A stretch of DNA of 64,000 nt. It comes from Hoeflea sp. 108 (GTDB lineage: Bacteria > Pseudomonadota > Alphaproteobacteria > Rhizobiales > Rhizobiaceae). Numbering within the stretch: the stretch's first letter is position 1; each line of letters opens with the position of its first letter. The translations under genes were made by a program, and so were the position numbers. Of the stretch, positions 36,513 to 45,264 are shown piece by piece. The stretch covers positions 62,001 to 126,000 of the forward strand of contig NZ_KB890024.1 of NCBI RefSeq assembly GCF_000372965.1. The letters run 5' to 3'. The notes under the pieces are model-generated. The model ran no database searches. It saw only the letters and a program-made list of their open reading frames with translations, and had not been told where the DNA came from.

Positions 36513-38096
36513 ATGGCTGAAGACATCGAAAAGGCGGTGGCGCGCCGCCGTACTTTCGCGATCATCGCGCACCCTGACGCCGGCAAGACGACGCTGACCG
36601 AAAAGCTGCTGCTGTTCGGCGGCGCGATCCAGCTCGCCGGCGAGGTCAAGGCCAAGAAGGACAAGATCCAGACGCGCTCGGACTGGATGAAGATCGAGCG
36701 TGAGCGCGGCATCTCGGTCGTCACCTCGGTGATGACCTTCGAATATGGCGACAACGTCTTCAACCTGCTCGACACGCCCGGCCACGAGGACTTCGCCGAC
36801 GACACCTATCGCACGCTGTCGGCTGTCGACAGCGCGGTCATGGTCATCGACGCCGCCAAGGGTATCGAGCCACGCACGCTGAAGCTGTTCGAGGTCTGCC
36901 GCCTGCGCGACATCCCGATCATTACCTTCGTCAACAAGATGGACCGCGAGGCCCGCAACACCTTCGAGATCCTCGACGAGATCGAAGAGAAGCTGGCGCT
37001 CGACACCGCTCCGATCACCTGGCCGATCGGCCAGGGCAAGACCTTCTCCGGCACCTACCACCTCGCCGAGAACGCCGTGCGCCACGGCGACGATGAGAAG
37101 GAGCGGACGCCGGTGCATGGCCCGGATTCCAACCGCGCCGCCGGCCTTCTGCCCGACAACGACCGCCCAGCCTTCATCGAGGAGCTGGAGCTGGCGCGCG
37201 AGGCCTGCCGGCCGTTCGACCTCCAGGCCTTCCGCGAAGGCCATCTGACGCCTGTCTATTTCGGCTCGGCGCTCAGGAATTTCGGCGTCCGCGACCTGAT
37301 CGAGGCTCTGGGCGATTTCGGTCCGGCGCCGCGCGCCCAGGAAGCCGACACTCGCAAGGTCGAGGCGACGGAAGAGAAGATGACGTCGTTCGTCTTCAAG
37401 ATCCAGGCCAACATGGATCCCAATCACCGCGACCGTATCGCCTTTGTCCGCGTCTGCTCGGGCGAGCTCAAGCGCGGCATGAAGGCCAAGCTGGTGCGCA
37501 CCGGCAAGCAGATGAGTCTGTCGGCGCCGCAGTTCTTCTTCGCCCGCTCGCGCATCACCGCCGACGAAGCCTATGCCGGCGACGTCGTCGGCATCCCCAA
37601 CCACGGCACGCTGCGCATCGGCGACACGCTGACCGAGGGCGAGGACATCCTGTTCCGAGGCGTGCCCAACTTCGCGCCCGAAATCCTGCGCCGCGTCCGT
37701 CTAGGCGACGCGATGAAGGCCAAGAAGCTCAAGGAAGCGCTGCAGCAGATGGCCGAGGAAGGCGTGGTGCAGCTGTTCCAGCCCGAAGATGGCTCGCCGG
37801 CCATCGTCGGCGTCGTCGGCGCGCTGCAGATCGATGTGCTCAAGGAGCGTCTCAACGTCGAGTACACACTGCCCGTCGACTTCGAGATGTCGCGCTTCTC
37901 CGTTTGCCGCTGGATCAGCGCCGACGACAAGGCCGACCTGCAGCGCTTCGTTGAAAGCCATCGCGGCGACATCGCCCGCGATCTCGACAACGATCCGGTC
38001 TATCTCGCCCAGCACGAGTTCTCGCTCAACTACGAGGCCGAGCGCTGGAAGATGATTCGTTTCGCCGCGATCAAGGACTATCAGGTCCGCACGTAG
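36513..38096 (+). CDS. prfC: Peptide chain release factor 3
   Basis: A 527-residue GTPase that recycles RF1/RF2 from the ribosome after termination. G-motifs: AHPDAGKTTLTEK, ERGISVVTS (G2), DTPGHEDF, NKMD; then domain 2 (VFKIQANMDPNHRDRIAFVR) and the RF3-specific C-terminal domain (VGVVGALQIDVLKERLNVEY). Full length for the family. Start ATG 36513. Confidence 0.97.
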   Translation: MAEDIEKAVARRRTFAIIAHPDAGKTTLTEKLLLFGGAIQLAGEVKAKKDKIQTRSDWMKIERERGISVVTSVMTFEYGDNVFNLLDTPGHEDFADDTYRTLSAVDSAVMVIDAAKGIEPRTLKLFEVCRLRDIPIITFVNKMDREARNTFEILDEIEEKLALDTAPITWPIGQGKTFSGTYHLAENAVRHGDDEKERTPVHGPDSNRAAGLLPDNDRPAFIEELELAREACRPFDLQAFREGHLTPVYFGSALRNFGVRDLIEALGDFGPAPRAQEADTRKVEATEEKMTSFVFKIQANMDPNHRDRIAFVRVCSGELKRGMKAKLVRTGKQMSLSAPQFFFARSRITADEAYAGDVVGIPNHGTLRIGDTLTEGEDILFRGVPNFAPEILRRVRLGDAMKAKKLKEALQQMAEEGVVQLFQPEDGSPAIVGVVGALQIDVLKERLNVEYTLPVDFEMSRFSVCRWISADDKADLQRFVESHRGDIARDLDNDPVYLAQHEFSLNYEAERWKMIRFAAIKDYQVRT

Positions 38097-38273
38097 TCCA
38101 TGCTCCCGCGCCTTCCGGGATAGAGCTGATTTCGGGTCGACGCGCGGGCCGGCGGCACCCTGTTGCCGTTCCGTCGCAAGGCTTTCGTCATTCCGTCATG
38201 CAAATCGCTTAACTCCCTAGCCGGCGCTGGCCGGCAGGGCGGGGGCTCTGCTATTTGGAGGAAATGACGTCGC

Positions 38274-38903
38274 ATGATGGTTTCAGCATTGATCGAGCGT
38301 GAATTGACCCGGGTGGGCTCTCCTGTGCGCAACGGCGTGTTTGTCGCCGTGGTCGGGCCGAGCGGCGCCGGCAAGGACACGCTGATTGCCTATGTGCGCG
38401 ACCGCCTGACCGATGACGACCATGTCGAGTTCGCCCGCCGCGTCATCACGCGCAACAGCGACGGCGCCACCGAAGATCATGACACGCTTGAAGACGCTGC
38501 CTTCGTCGAGGCTGAAGCCGCCGGCGCCTTTGCGCTGTCGTGGGAGGCGCACGGCCTGCGCTACGGCATCCCGGCTGCCGTCGACGAAGCCATTTCCAAC
38601 GGCCATGTCGTCGTTGCCAACACCTCGCGCGGCATCATTCCGGCGCTGCGCGACCGTTACGCCAATGTCGCTGTGGTCGAGATATCGGCATCGCCCGACA
38701 TTCTCGCGACGCGGCTCGCCGCACGCGGACGGGAATCGCGGGGCGAGGTGCTGGCGCGCCTTGCCCGCACCGTGGCGCACGACCTCAGCGGCCCGGGCCA
38801 TGTGCAGATCGACAATTCCGGCTCACCCGAGATCGCCGGCGAGAAGTTCCTCGCCGTGCTGCGCAAGGCCGTCGCCTATTCGGATGTCTCCGGGCTCGTC
38901 TGA
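38274..38903 (+). CDS. phnN: Ribose 1,5-bisphosphate phosphokinase PhnN
   Basis: A 209-residue guanylate-kinase-like enzyme that makes PRPP from ribose 1,5-bisphosphate. P-loop GPSGAGKDTLIAYV, the FARRVITR motif, and ALSWEAHGLRYGIP are typical of PhnN. GGAGGA lies upstream; start ATG 38274 or ATG 38277. In most rhizobia phnN belongs to the phosphonate C-P lyase cluster; here no phn genes are in view, and prfC is upstream 177 bp away. Confidence 0.92.
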   Translation: MMVSALIERELTRVGSPVRNGVFVAVVGPSGAGKDTLIAYVRDRLTDDDHVEFARRVITRNSDGATEDHDTLEDAAFVEAEAAGAFALSWEAHGLRYGIPAAVDEAISNGHVVVANTSRGIIPALRDRYANVAVVEISASPDILATRLAARGRESRGEVLARLARTVAHDLSGPGHVQIDNSGSPEIAGEKFLAVLRKAVAYSDVSGLV

Positions 38904-38942
38904 CTTGATTGCGTAAGGTATTGCTTACGTTTATTGCAAGTC
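38902..38942. terminator. Bidirectional terminator between phnN and DUF1513 genes
   Basis: Inner stem CGTAAG-N6-CTTACG (38912-38917, 38924-38929) is followed by TTTATT, and an outer stem GACTTG/CAAGTC (38902-38907, 38937-38942) embraces it. It overlaps both 3' ends of the convergent genes. Confidence 0.7.
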
Positions 38943-40050
38943 AGATGCGCAGCATGTGGTTGTCCCAGACATAGTCTGGACGCTCTGCCTGCTCGCCGTC
39001 GGGGGCGACGATGAGGCCGCCGCCGGTTGTAGCTAGAAAGCCGTCGCGGTCGGGCGCAAGCCCGCAGACCTCGACCAGATCGTTCTTGGCCATCACCTTG
39101 CCGGTCTTCGCCTCGATCATCGCCCATGCGTTGCCTTCCGGCGACGAGACGGCAACCAGCCCGGCGTCGCGGTTTGCCGCCACTGAGCCGATATAGTTGC
39201 GGAAGCCGCCGAGGATGTCGTCTGGCATCTCCAGCATGGAAAGTTCCTCGCCGCGCCTGGCACGGCCGACCAGAAGTGGCCTTTCGCTCGCCGGACCCTC
39301 GTGCTGGCAGCCGAACCAGACGGTGCCCTCGGCGTCGATGTCCATGTGCCGGATCGACAGCTGGTGCAGCTTCTCGGGCAATTCGTGCTTTTCGAGGAGG
39401 TCGCCGGATACGCGGTCGACCAGCACGAAGGACGGCTTCATGGTCGGGATGTTGAGTTTGGCGCGACCAAAATCCGGGTGGGTCTCGATGCCGCCATTGC
39501 AGATGGCAAGTGTCCTGCCGTCGCCGAGCAGGATCAGTTCGTGCGGGCCGACGCCATGGGTCGGGAATTCGCCGGTGCGGCGGAAGCCGTCGCGGGCGTC
39601 ATAGACGCCGACCATGCCGGCCGCGTTGTCGAAATCGTTCTCGGTCACATAGAGCAGCGCCCCGTCGGGCGAGAACACGCCATGGCCGTAATAATGGCGG
39701 CCGGCGATGCTCGGAATGGTCAGCGGTTGGTCCCTGCCGGTGTGGTCGAAGACCAGCATGAAGGTGCCGGGCTGGCGGGCAAAGACCACCGACTTGCGCG
39801 AGATGGGATCGAAGGTCACGTCATGTCCGCGCTCGGGCAAAGCGACGCTGTGCAGGATCTTGCCCGCCTCGGACATCACCGCGACGCCATACTCGCCGGT
39901 GCGCGCTTGGTAAGCGGTGGCGAACATAGCGTCGGTTTCGAGCGCCAGCGCGCGTTTCGCAGGCGCGAGCGACATCAGGAAGGTCGTGCCTGCGGCCTTG
40001 AGGAAGTCGCGGCGGTCGAAGAGTGGCGTGCGCAGTTCTTGTTTGAGCAT
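38941..40050 (-). CDS. DUF1513 protein with Tat signal
   Basis: A 369-residue exported protein with a twin-arginine signal (DRRDFLKAAGTTFLM, residues about 10-35) and a beta-propeller-like body: repeats such as HDVTFDPISRKSVVFARQPG, HYYGHGVFSPDGALLYVTEN and HELILLGDGRTLAICNGG. DUF1513 proteins occur next to imelysin and di-haem oxidoreductase genes in iron-linked clusters, for example Pseudomonas aeruginosa PA4370-PA4373. Start ATG 40050 fits the Tat signal and lies inside a palindromic repeat (40045-40093). Last gene of the leftward iron cluster. Confidence 0.87.
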   Translation of the reverse strand: MLKQELRTPLFDRRDFLKAAGTTFLMSLAPAKRALALETDAMFATAYQARTGEYGVAVMSEAGKILHSVALPERGHDVTFDPISRKSVVFARQPGTFMLVFDHTGRDQPLTIPSIAGRHYYGHGVFSPDGALLYVTENDFDNAAGMVGVYDARDGFRRTGEFPTHGVGPHELILLGDGRTLAICNGGIETHPDFGRAKLNIPTMKPSFVLVDRVSGDLLEKHELPEKLHQLSIRHMDIDAEGTVWFGCQHEGPASERPLLVGRARRGEELSMLEMPDDILGGFRNYIGSVAANRDAGLVAVSSPEGNAWAMIEAKTGKVMAKNDLVEVCGLAPDRDGFLATTGGGLIVAPDGEQAERPDYVWDNHMLRI

Positions 40051-40093
40051 GATCTTGTCCGAAAACCGGCGTCCACTTTTCGGGATCATGCTC
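40045..40093. repeat. Rhizobial palindromic repeat holding the DUF1513 start codon
   Basis: Outer arms GAGCATGATC (40045-40054) and GATCATGCTC (40084-40093), inner arms CCGAAAA and TTTTCGG. This is a widespread rhizobial intergenic element (GAGCATGATC..CGAAAAGTGG.. type). It fills the whole gap from the second imelysin stop to the DUF1513 start, and the ATG at 40050-40048 is part of one arm. Confidence 0.85.
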
Positions 40094-41164
40094 TCAGTCG
40101 CCGTCCAGCGACGAGAAGCCGGCGGTCAGCCCGAGCGCGCTCGACAGACGGGTGCCGAACAGCTCCGACAGGCTCGATGTGACGACGCCGAAATAGGTGA
40201 GCTTGGCGCGCTTGTCGGCATCCGCCAGCGCTGCGTCGATAGGGCCGGTGATGCCCGCTACCGCGTTCTGGCCATTGGCGAACTCGAAATCGATCGACTG
40301 GGCGATCCACTGGGAATCGTCAGGCAGAAGCGAACCGAAATGCGAGGCGTCGAACAGCGCCTTCATGCCTGCGAGGTTGCCGCCGAGCGAGGCGGTCGTA
40401 CCTTCCGAGCGCCAGTAGAGCGCCTGTTTCGGCTTGTCGGCGGAAGCCTCCTTGCCAAGGAAACCACCAACGCGCACATCGCGGACAAGCTCCAGTCCGT
40501 TGACATAGACCTCGAGCAGCGCGGTCGCCGCTTCCGAGGCAGTGCGGTAGAGCGGGTTCTGCGGCCCGGGATGCTGCCACTGGCTGGCAAAACCTTTGTC
40601 GTCACGCCAGGCTGCATCGACGTCGGTGGCGATCGTGCCGATGTTGCCGGCGATAGCCTTGCCATAGGCGCAGCGATAGGCGGCCGATGTGCCGGCAAGC
40701 TCGTCGGCACCGGTGCCGAACAGCACGAATTCGAGCGCGCCGAGGCCTTGCATCGCCACGCTCTTGTCGCCGAGCTTGGCGGCGTCGGTTGCTGTTTCGT
40801 CCTTGTCGGACAGGGCGGCCTGCACCTGTTTCAGACCGGTGCCCTTGCGGTCCGGCCAGAACAGCATGCGCTCGAGACGGTTGTGTTCGGTGATCGGGCC
40901 GAAGCGGATGATCTCGATTTCCGACCAGGTCACCGTCGTCTTGGAGAAGGCCGCACGCGCCGCCGCAAGATTGTCTGCCGACGGTGCGGCGCAAAGCGCC
41001 TCGACGCTCTTTCCGAGTGCTGCCGTGACCTCCACGAGCCGGCCATAGGCGGGGCGGATGAAGCCGTCGATGGCGTCGGCGATGTCCGATGCCTGGTTGG
41101 CGTGGGCGGCAGCGGGCAGTGCGACCAAGAGGGCAAGCGATGCTGCAAGGACGGATCTGGCCAT
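40094..41164 (-). CDS. Imelysin-family protein (second copy, GxHxxE motif altered)
   Basis: A 356-residue periplasmic protein with a signal peptide (MARSVLAASLALLVALPAAAHA). Helical bundle of the imelysin family, seen in FWPDRKGTGLKQVQAALS. At the place of the GxHxxE motif it has GLGALEFVLFG, so the His is replaced by Gly. It overlaps the di-haem oxidoreductase stop by one base (TGATG), so translation is coupled. Corresponds in context to PA4372-like proteins of iron-linked operons. Iron binding not assured. Confidence 0.87.
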   Translation of the reverse strand: MARSVLAASLALLVALPAAAHANQASDIADAIDGFIRPAYGRLVEVTAALGKSVEALCAAPSADNLAAARAAFSKTTVTWSEIEIIRFGPITEHNRLERMLFWPDRKGTGLKQVQAALSDKDETATDAAKLGDKSVAMQGLGALEFVLFGTGADELAGTSAAYRCAYGKAIAGNIGTIATDVDAAWRDDKGFASQWQHPGPQNPLYRTASEAATALLEVYVNGLELVRDVRVGGFLGKEASADKPKQALYWRSEGTTASLGGNLAGMKALFDASHFGSLLPDDSQWIAQSIDFEFANGQNAVAGITGPIDAALADADKRAKLTYFGVVTSSLSELFGTRLSSALGLTAGFSSLDGD

Positions 41165-42777
41165 CAGAGCGACTCCAGGAATTTGATCAAAGCGTTGCGG
41201 TCATCGGCGGGAAGCGCTGCGAAGCGGTCGCGTGCCGCCTGTCCCTCGCCGCCGTGCCACAGAATGGCTTCGGTGAGGTTGCGGGCGCGGCCGTCATGCA
41301 GGAAGAAGGTGTGGCCGTTGACCGTCTGGGTCAGGCCTATGCCCCAGAGCGGCGGCGTGCGCCATTCGCGCCCCGTGGCATCGCCGACCTGCTGGCCGTC
41401 GGCCAGCTCCTCGCCCATGTCGTGCAGCAGGAAGTCGGAATAGGGCCAGATCAGCTGGAAGGCCTGCGCCTTGTTGGGCGCGTCGCGGCGGGTGACGAAT
41501 TTCGGCATATGGCACGAGGCGCAGCCAGCCTCGTAGAACATCTGCTTGCCACGCAGCACTAGCGGATTGTCGATGTCGCGGCGGGCGGGCACGGCGAGGT
41601 TCTGCGAATAGAAGGTGACGAGATCCATGATCGGATCGGGCGCCTCTACCGGTCCAAGCCGCTCTTGTACGCCGTTGGGCATGGCGAGGCAGTCGGCCTG
41701 GGCTTCGGTGCAGTCGCCCCAATGGTGCGGCACTTCAGGCGTCGAGATGCCGATGTCACCGGCAAAGGCATCTGCCGACTGCTGGCGGATCGTCGGCGTC
41801 TGCGCCTTCCAGCCGAAGCGCCCAAGCGTCAGTTCGCCTGTCTTCTTGTCGCGCACGATCGAGGCCCTGCCGGAGATGCCGTCGCCGTTCTTGTCGTCCG
41901 GATCGGCATTGGCGAGGATGTCGGCGGGATGGATCTGCTCGACCAGGCCAAGGCCGATCATCGCCGGCGTAACCCGCGGCGACAGTGTCGTTCTCGGATC
42001 CATCGGACCGTAGCCAAGATCGGAGACCGAATAGCTCGGCCAGCGCAGCGTCAGATGGGTGCCGTCGGGGAGTTCGACCGGGACGGTCTGGTAGGAAATC
42101 ACCATCCGGCCTTCGCCCTTCAGACCGGGCACGGCGAGGTCCTGGAACTGGCTGCCATAGACCGGGTCGGGGAAATTCAGGACGCGCCGGTCGGCGACGG
42201 CTGCCTTTTCCTCGTCGGTTTCCGCCACGCGTGCGAGGCGCAGGAACATCGAGGTGGCGTCGGCATTGCCTTCCGGCGGATGGCCGCGGCCGTCCTTGAG
42301 GTGGCAGCTCTGGCAGGCGCGCGCATTGAACAGCGGCCCGAGGCCGTCAGAGGCCTGTGTCGACGATGGCGACGACACCCAAAGTTTGGTGAAGAAGCCG
42401 TTGCCAAGTTTGAAGTCGCCTTCTTCCTCGAAAGTGATGTTGGCGGAGGATTGTGAGAAGGCGTCTCGGTTGGCGCTTTTCTTGGAGGTGCCGGCACCGC
42501 CCTGCATCAGCTCGAACTGCTCGGGCTTCGAAAAATCGGTGGTCGGCCTGACGATCTTGTCGACGCGTGCCTTGTCGACAGGCTTGAGATCTTGGCGTTC
42601 GGTGGCGAGCCCATCCGGAACCGGCTCGCCGGCGACCGAGGGAACGGCAGCGCCGAGAAGCAGCAGGCCGGCAACGAAATTGCGAAGTGCCGGAGCACTT
42701 CGCTTGTCGTGTGTCGTGGGGGTGCAGGTGGGCGCACCCGGTAGCATGCGGCGCGTCAGAGGGAAGGTGCGCCGCAT
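41164..42777 (-). CDS. Di-haem oxidoreductase-family protein (periplasmic c-type cytochrome)
   Basis: A 537-residue di-haem oxidoreductase (DHOR, DUF1111-like, older name thiol oxidoreductase). Two CxxCH haem sites are visible: ACQSCHLKDG near residue 156 and GCASCHMPKF near 420. A membrane/signal segment covers about 33-50 (NFVAGLLLLGAAVPSVA); an internal start around residue 26 is possible. It likely handles electron transfer in the periplasm, perhaps oxidising or reducing iron for the imelysin proteins. Follows bfr by 9 bp. Confidence 0.88.
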   Translation of the reverse strand: MRRTFPLTRRMLPGAPTCTPTTHDKRSAPALRNFVAGLLLLGAAVPSVAGEPVPDGLATERQDLKPVDKARVDKIVRPTTDFSKPEQFELMQGGAGTSKKSANRDAFSQSSANITFEEEGDFKLGNGFFTKLWVSSPSSTQASDGLGPLFNARACQSCHLKDGRGHPPEGNADATSMFLRLARVAETDEEKAAVADRRVLNFPDPVYGSQFQDLAVPGLKGEGRMVISYQTVPVELPDGTHLTLRWPSYSVSDLGYGPMDPRTTLSPRVTPAMIGLGLVEQIHPADILANADPDDKNGDGISGRASIVRDKKTGELTLGRFGWKAQTPTIRQQSADAFAGDIGISTPEVPHHWGDCTEAQADCLAMPNGVQERLGPVEAPDPIMDLVTFYSQNLAVPARRDIDNPLVLRGKQMFYEAGCASCHMPKFVTRRDAPNKAQAFQLIWPYSDFLLHDMGEELADGQQVGDATGREWRTPPLWGIGLTQTVNGHTFFLHDGRARNLTEAILWHGGEGQAARDRFAALPADDRNALIKFLESL

Positions 42778-42786
42778 TCCGGCATC

Positions 42787-43272
42787 CTATTCGGCCTTGT
42801 CTGCGGTCTCGGCGTTGAGCTGACCGTACTTCTCTTCGCCGATCTCCCCGAGTAGCTGCAACTGCGTCTCGAGGAAGTCGATATGGCCTTCCTCGTCGGC
42901 GAGCAGCTCCTCGAAGAGCTTCATGGATACGTAGTCGCCGTGCTGCTGGCAGACATCGCGTGACTTCTTGTAGGAGGTGCGGGCGTCATATTCGCCGGCA
43001 AGATCGCTTTCGAGCACTTCCTTGACGTTCTGGCCGATGCGCAGCGGCGCTACCGACTGCAGGTTGGGATGGCCTTCGAGGAAGATGATGCGGGCCACCA
43101 GCCGGTCGGCGTGGCGCATCTCTTCGATCGATTCTTCGCGTTCCTTCTTGGCGAGCTTGCCGTAACCCCAATCTTCGAGCAGGCGGTAGTGAACCCAATA
43201 CTGGTTGACCGCGCCGAGTTCGAGGAAGAGGGCTTCGTTAAGCCGCTCGATGACCTGCTTTTCGCCTTTCAT
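42787..43272 (-). CDS. bfr: Bacterioferritin
   Basis: A 161-residue iron-storage protein, 24-mer cage with haem. Ferroxidase and haem residues match the family: Glu18, Tyr25, Glu51, Met52 (haem ligand), His54, and downstream ESDLAGEYDARTSY and LADEEGHIDFLE. Start ATG 43272 (MKGEKQVIERLNEALFLEL) is the standard family start; the frame extends to 43287. Its start lies inside the end of bfd, a 35-nt overlap. Stores iron as ferric mineral in the cytosol. Confidence 0.95.
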   Translation of the reverse strand: MKGEKQVIERLNEALFLELGAVNQYWVHYRLLEDWGYGKLAKKEREESIEEMRHADRLVARIIFLEGHPNLQSVAPLRIGQNVKEVLESDLAGEYDARTSYKKSRDVCQQHGDYVSMKLFEELLADEEGHIDFLETQLQLLGEIGEEKYGQLNAETADKAE

Positions 43273-43549
43273 TGAATCTGCTCCCAAATTGGACCCGCAA
43301 CTCTTTCACACGGTCCATGTGTGAAACGATGTCGCCTTCACCCGCCTCCGTACGGGTATGGTAGGCTTCGGTTACCCGAATGATCGTTTCGACCACATTT
43401 GGAAAGCAGCCGCAACAGCGCCCGCGCTTTTGCAGCGTGTGATAGACCTTGGCAGGCACGATCAGCGACCAGGGGTCGCCGTCCAGAAGCTCGATGATCG
43501 TGTCTTCGATCTCCTTCTGGGTGATCAGGTTGCAGTGGCAGATCAGCAT
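43238..43549 (-). CDS. bfd: Bacterioferritin-associated ferredoxin (2Fe-2S)
   Basis: A 103-residue [2Fe-2S] protein that, in characterised systems, passes electrons to bacterioferritin to release iron. The cluster ligands are in ICHCNLIT (Cys-x-Cys) and RCCGCFPNV (Cys-x-x-Cys spacing). The first 65 residues are typical Bfd; a C-terminal tail of about 35 residues, rich in Arg, overlaps the bfr start by 35 nt in another frame. Start ATG 43549. Confidence 0.9.
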   Translation of the reverse strand: MLICHCNLITQKEIEDTIIELLDGDPWSLIVPAKVYHTLQKRGRCCGCFPNVVETIIRVTEAYHTRTEAGEGDIVSHMDRVKELRVQFGSRFNERRKAGHRAA

Positions 43550-43621
43550 TGCAGGCTCTGGGTGGCTGGCAGCGCACCTCTGCGCGCTGCTTGGCTGAAA
43601 TTATCTAGGTGCGTGGCACCC

Positions 43622-44926
43622 TCACTGGAAGACCTTGTCGGGGGAATCGAGGCTGTCCGAACCTTCGAACGCGATCTTGTCGAGCTTCAGGGCCGCTACG
43701 GCACGCTCGATCGACTTGGTCTGGTCGACAAGTGCGTCGATTGCCGCCTGGACGGTGGCGTTGCCTTCGACATTGCCTTCGCCGATCTGCTGGTCGTAGG
43801 CCTCGCCGGCATCGGCGCGCGCCTTGATGGCTTCCATCTTGGCGACGGTCGTGTCGAGCTTGCCGCTGAGCTCGGTGTCGAGGGCGGCGTCAGTTGCCTT
43901 GACCAGATCCGACACCGACGGGCCTTCGACGGTCGAGCCGTCGATGCGCTTGTAGCTGCCGTGATAGGCGTTGCGGATGCCGATCGCGTCGTAGAGATGC
44001 GAGATGTGGGTGTTGTCGGAGAAGCAGTCGTGTTCTTCTTCGGGATCGTGGATCAGCAGGCCGAGCTTCATGCGCTGGCCTGCGAGTTCGCCGTAGGACA
44101 GCGAACCCATGCCGGTGAGGATGGCCGAGATGCCGGCGTTGGTTTCGCCGTCGGTGAGCGCCTTGCGGGCAGCGCCGTCGGCCTTCCAGTTGCCGACCAT
44201 CTCCTCGAGGTCCGAGACCAGGAGGTCGGACGCCACCTGGAGATACTGGGCGCGGCGGTCGCAATTGCCGCCGGTGCAGTTGGCCGTGTCGTAGTCGGTG
44301 TAGGGACGGTTGCCGGCGCCGGGACCGGTGCCGTTCAGGTCCTGGCCCCAGAGCAGGAATTCGATGGCGTGATAGCCGGTGGCGACGTTGGCCTCGATGC
44401 CGCCGGCCTCCTGCAGCGTGCCCGACAGGAGCTCGGGCGTGATCTTCGAGGCGTCGACCTTCTGGCCGTTGATCTCGATCGACGGGTTGGCGATCACATT
44501 GGCGGTGTAAAGCGAATTCTCGTCGGACTCGGTGCCGTAGCTCTTGTCGACATAGTCGATCAGGCCTTCGTCGAGCGGCCAGGCGTTCACGCGGCCTTCC
44601 CAATCATCGACGATGGCGTTGCCGAAGCGATAGACCTCGGTCTGCTGGTAAGGCAGGCGCGATGCCTTCCAGGCCTCGCGAGCGGCCTTCAGCGTCGCGT
44701 CCGACGGCTTGGCGATCAACGCTTCGACGGCAACGTCGAGCGCCTTGGCCGTGGTCAGCGAGTCTTCGTATTTGGCGAGCGCGATGTCGGCATAGGTCGA
44801 GATGACAGCCTTGGCGTCGGTGTCTGCCTTTGCCGGCAGCACGAAAACGGCAGCGGTAAGCGCCGTCGTCGCGGCGATCGCAGCGATCCTGCCGAAATGC
44901 CGGCTGCGCGAGATGGATGCAGGCAT
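43622..44926 (-). CDS. Imelysin-family periplasmic iron-regulated protein (IrpA-like)
   Basis: A 434-residue protein with a signal peptide (about 1-34, ending AKADTD) and two imelysin bundles. The signature GYHAIEFLLWGQD keeps the GxHxxE motif at about residue 195. Members such as IrpA and IcmP are iron-regulated and thought to handle periplasmic iron; proteolysis of insulin by imelysin is disputed. Start ATG 44926 is set by the GAGGAG ribosome site; a frame to 45028 is longer but lacks one. First gene of the leftward iron cluster. Confidence 0.9.
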   Translation of the reverse strand: MPASISRSRHFGRIAAIAATTALTAAVFVLPAKADTDAKAVISTYADIALAKYEDSLTTAKALDVAVEALIAKPSDATLKAAREAWKASRLPYQQTEVYRFGNAIVDDWEGRVNAWPLDEGLIDYVDKSYGTESDENSLYTANVIANPSIEINGQKVDASKITPELLSGTLQEAGGIEANVATGYHAIEFLLWGQDLNGTGPGAGNRPYTDYDTANCTGGNCDRRAQYLQVASDLLVSDLEEMVGNWKADGAARKALTDGETNAGISAILTGMGSLSYGELAGQRMKLGLLIHDPEEEHDCFSDNTHISHLYDAIGIRNAYHGSYKRIDGSTVEGPSVSDLVKATDAALDTELSGKLDTTVAKMEAIKARADAGEAYDQQIGEGNVEGNATVQAAIDALVDQTKSIERAVAALKLDKIAFEGSDSLDSPDKVFQ

Positions 44927-45264
44927 GGTCGTCTCCTCAGTAAACCGAACTGCGCCCGACGGCGCGAAAAAGTCGAGCACCCGCAAGGACTTGCCAGGCT
45001 GGAACCGCGAAATCGACTGTTGGCTCAAGGGGGTTGGAGCCTTCGGCGCCCTGGCGGTCCATGCTCCGAATTCGGCTCGGAAGGGACACTGTGCAGGCGT
45101 CCGCGCAACCGCGCGGCATCACGAAGGCAGGCACCCTGTTGGCTCCAATCGAAAGGGTTAAAGGCCCAGACATCAAAGACAGGCGCTGTAAAGCACGCCG
45201 CCATAAAAGCGGTGTGGCCTGAAAAGTCAACGCATATTCCGGCAAAAAGCGTAGTTGTATCAAT

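Noticed and set aside
44937..45263. 108-codon minus-strand ORF in the imelysin leader
   Set aside because: Its first codon lies at the -35 box of the proposed promoter, no ribosome site, and no domain; treated as leader.
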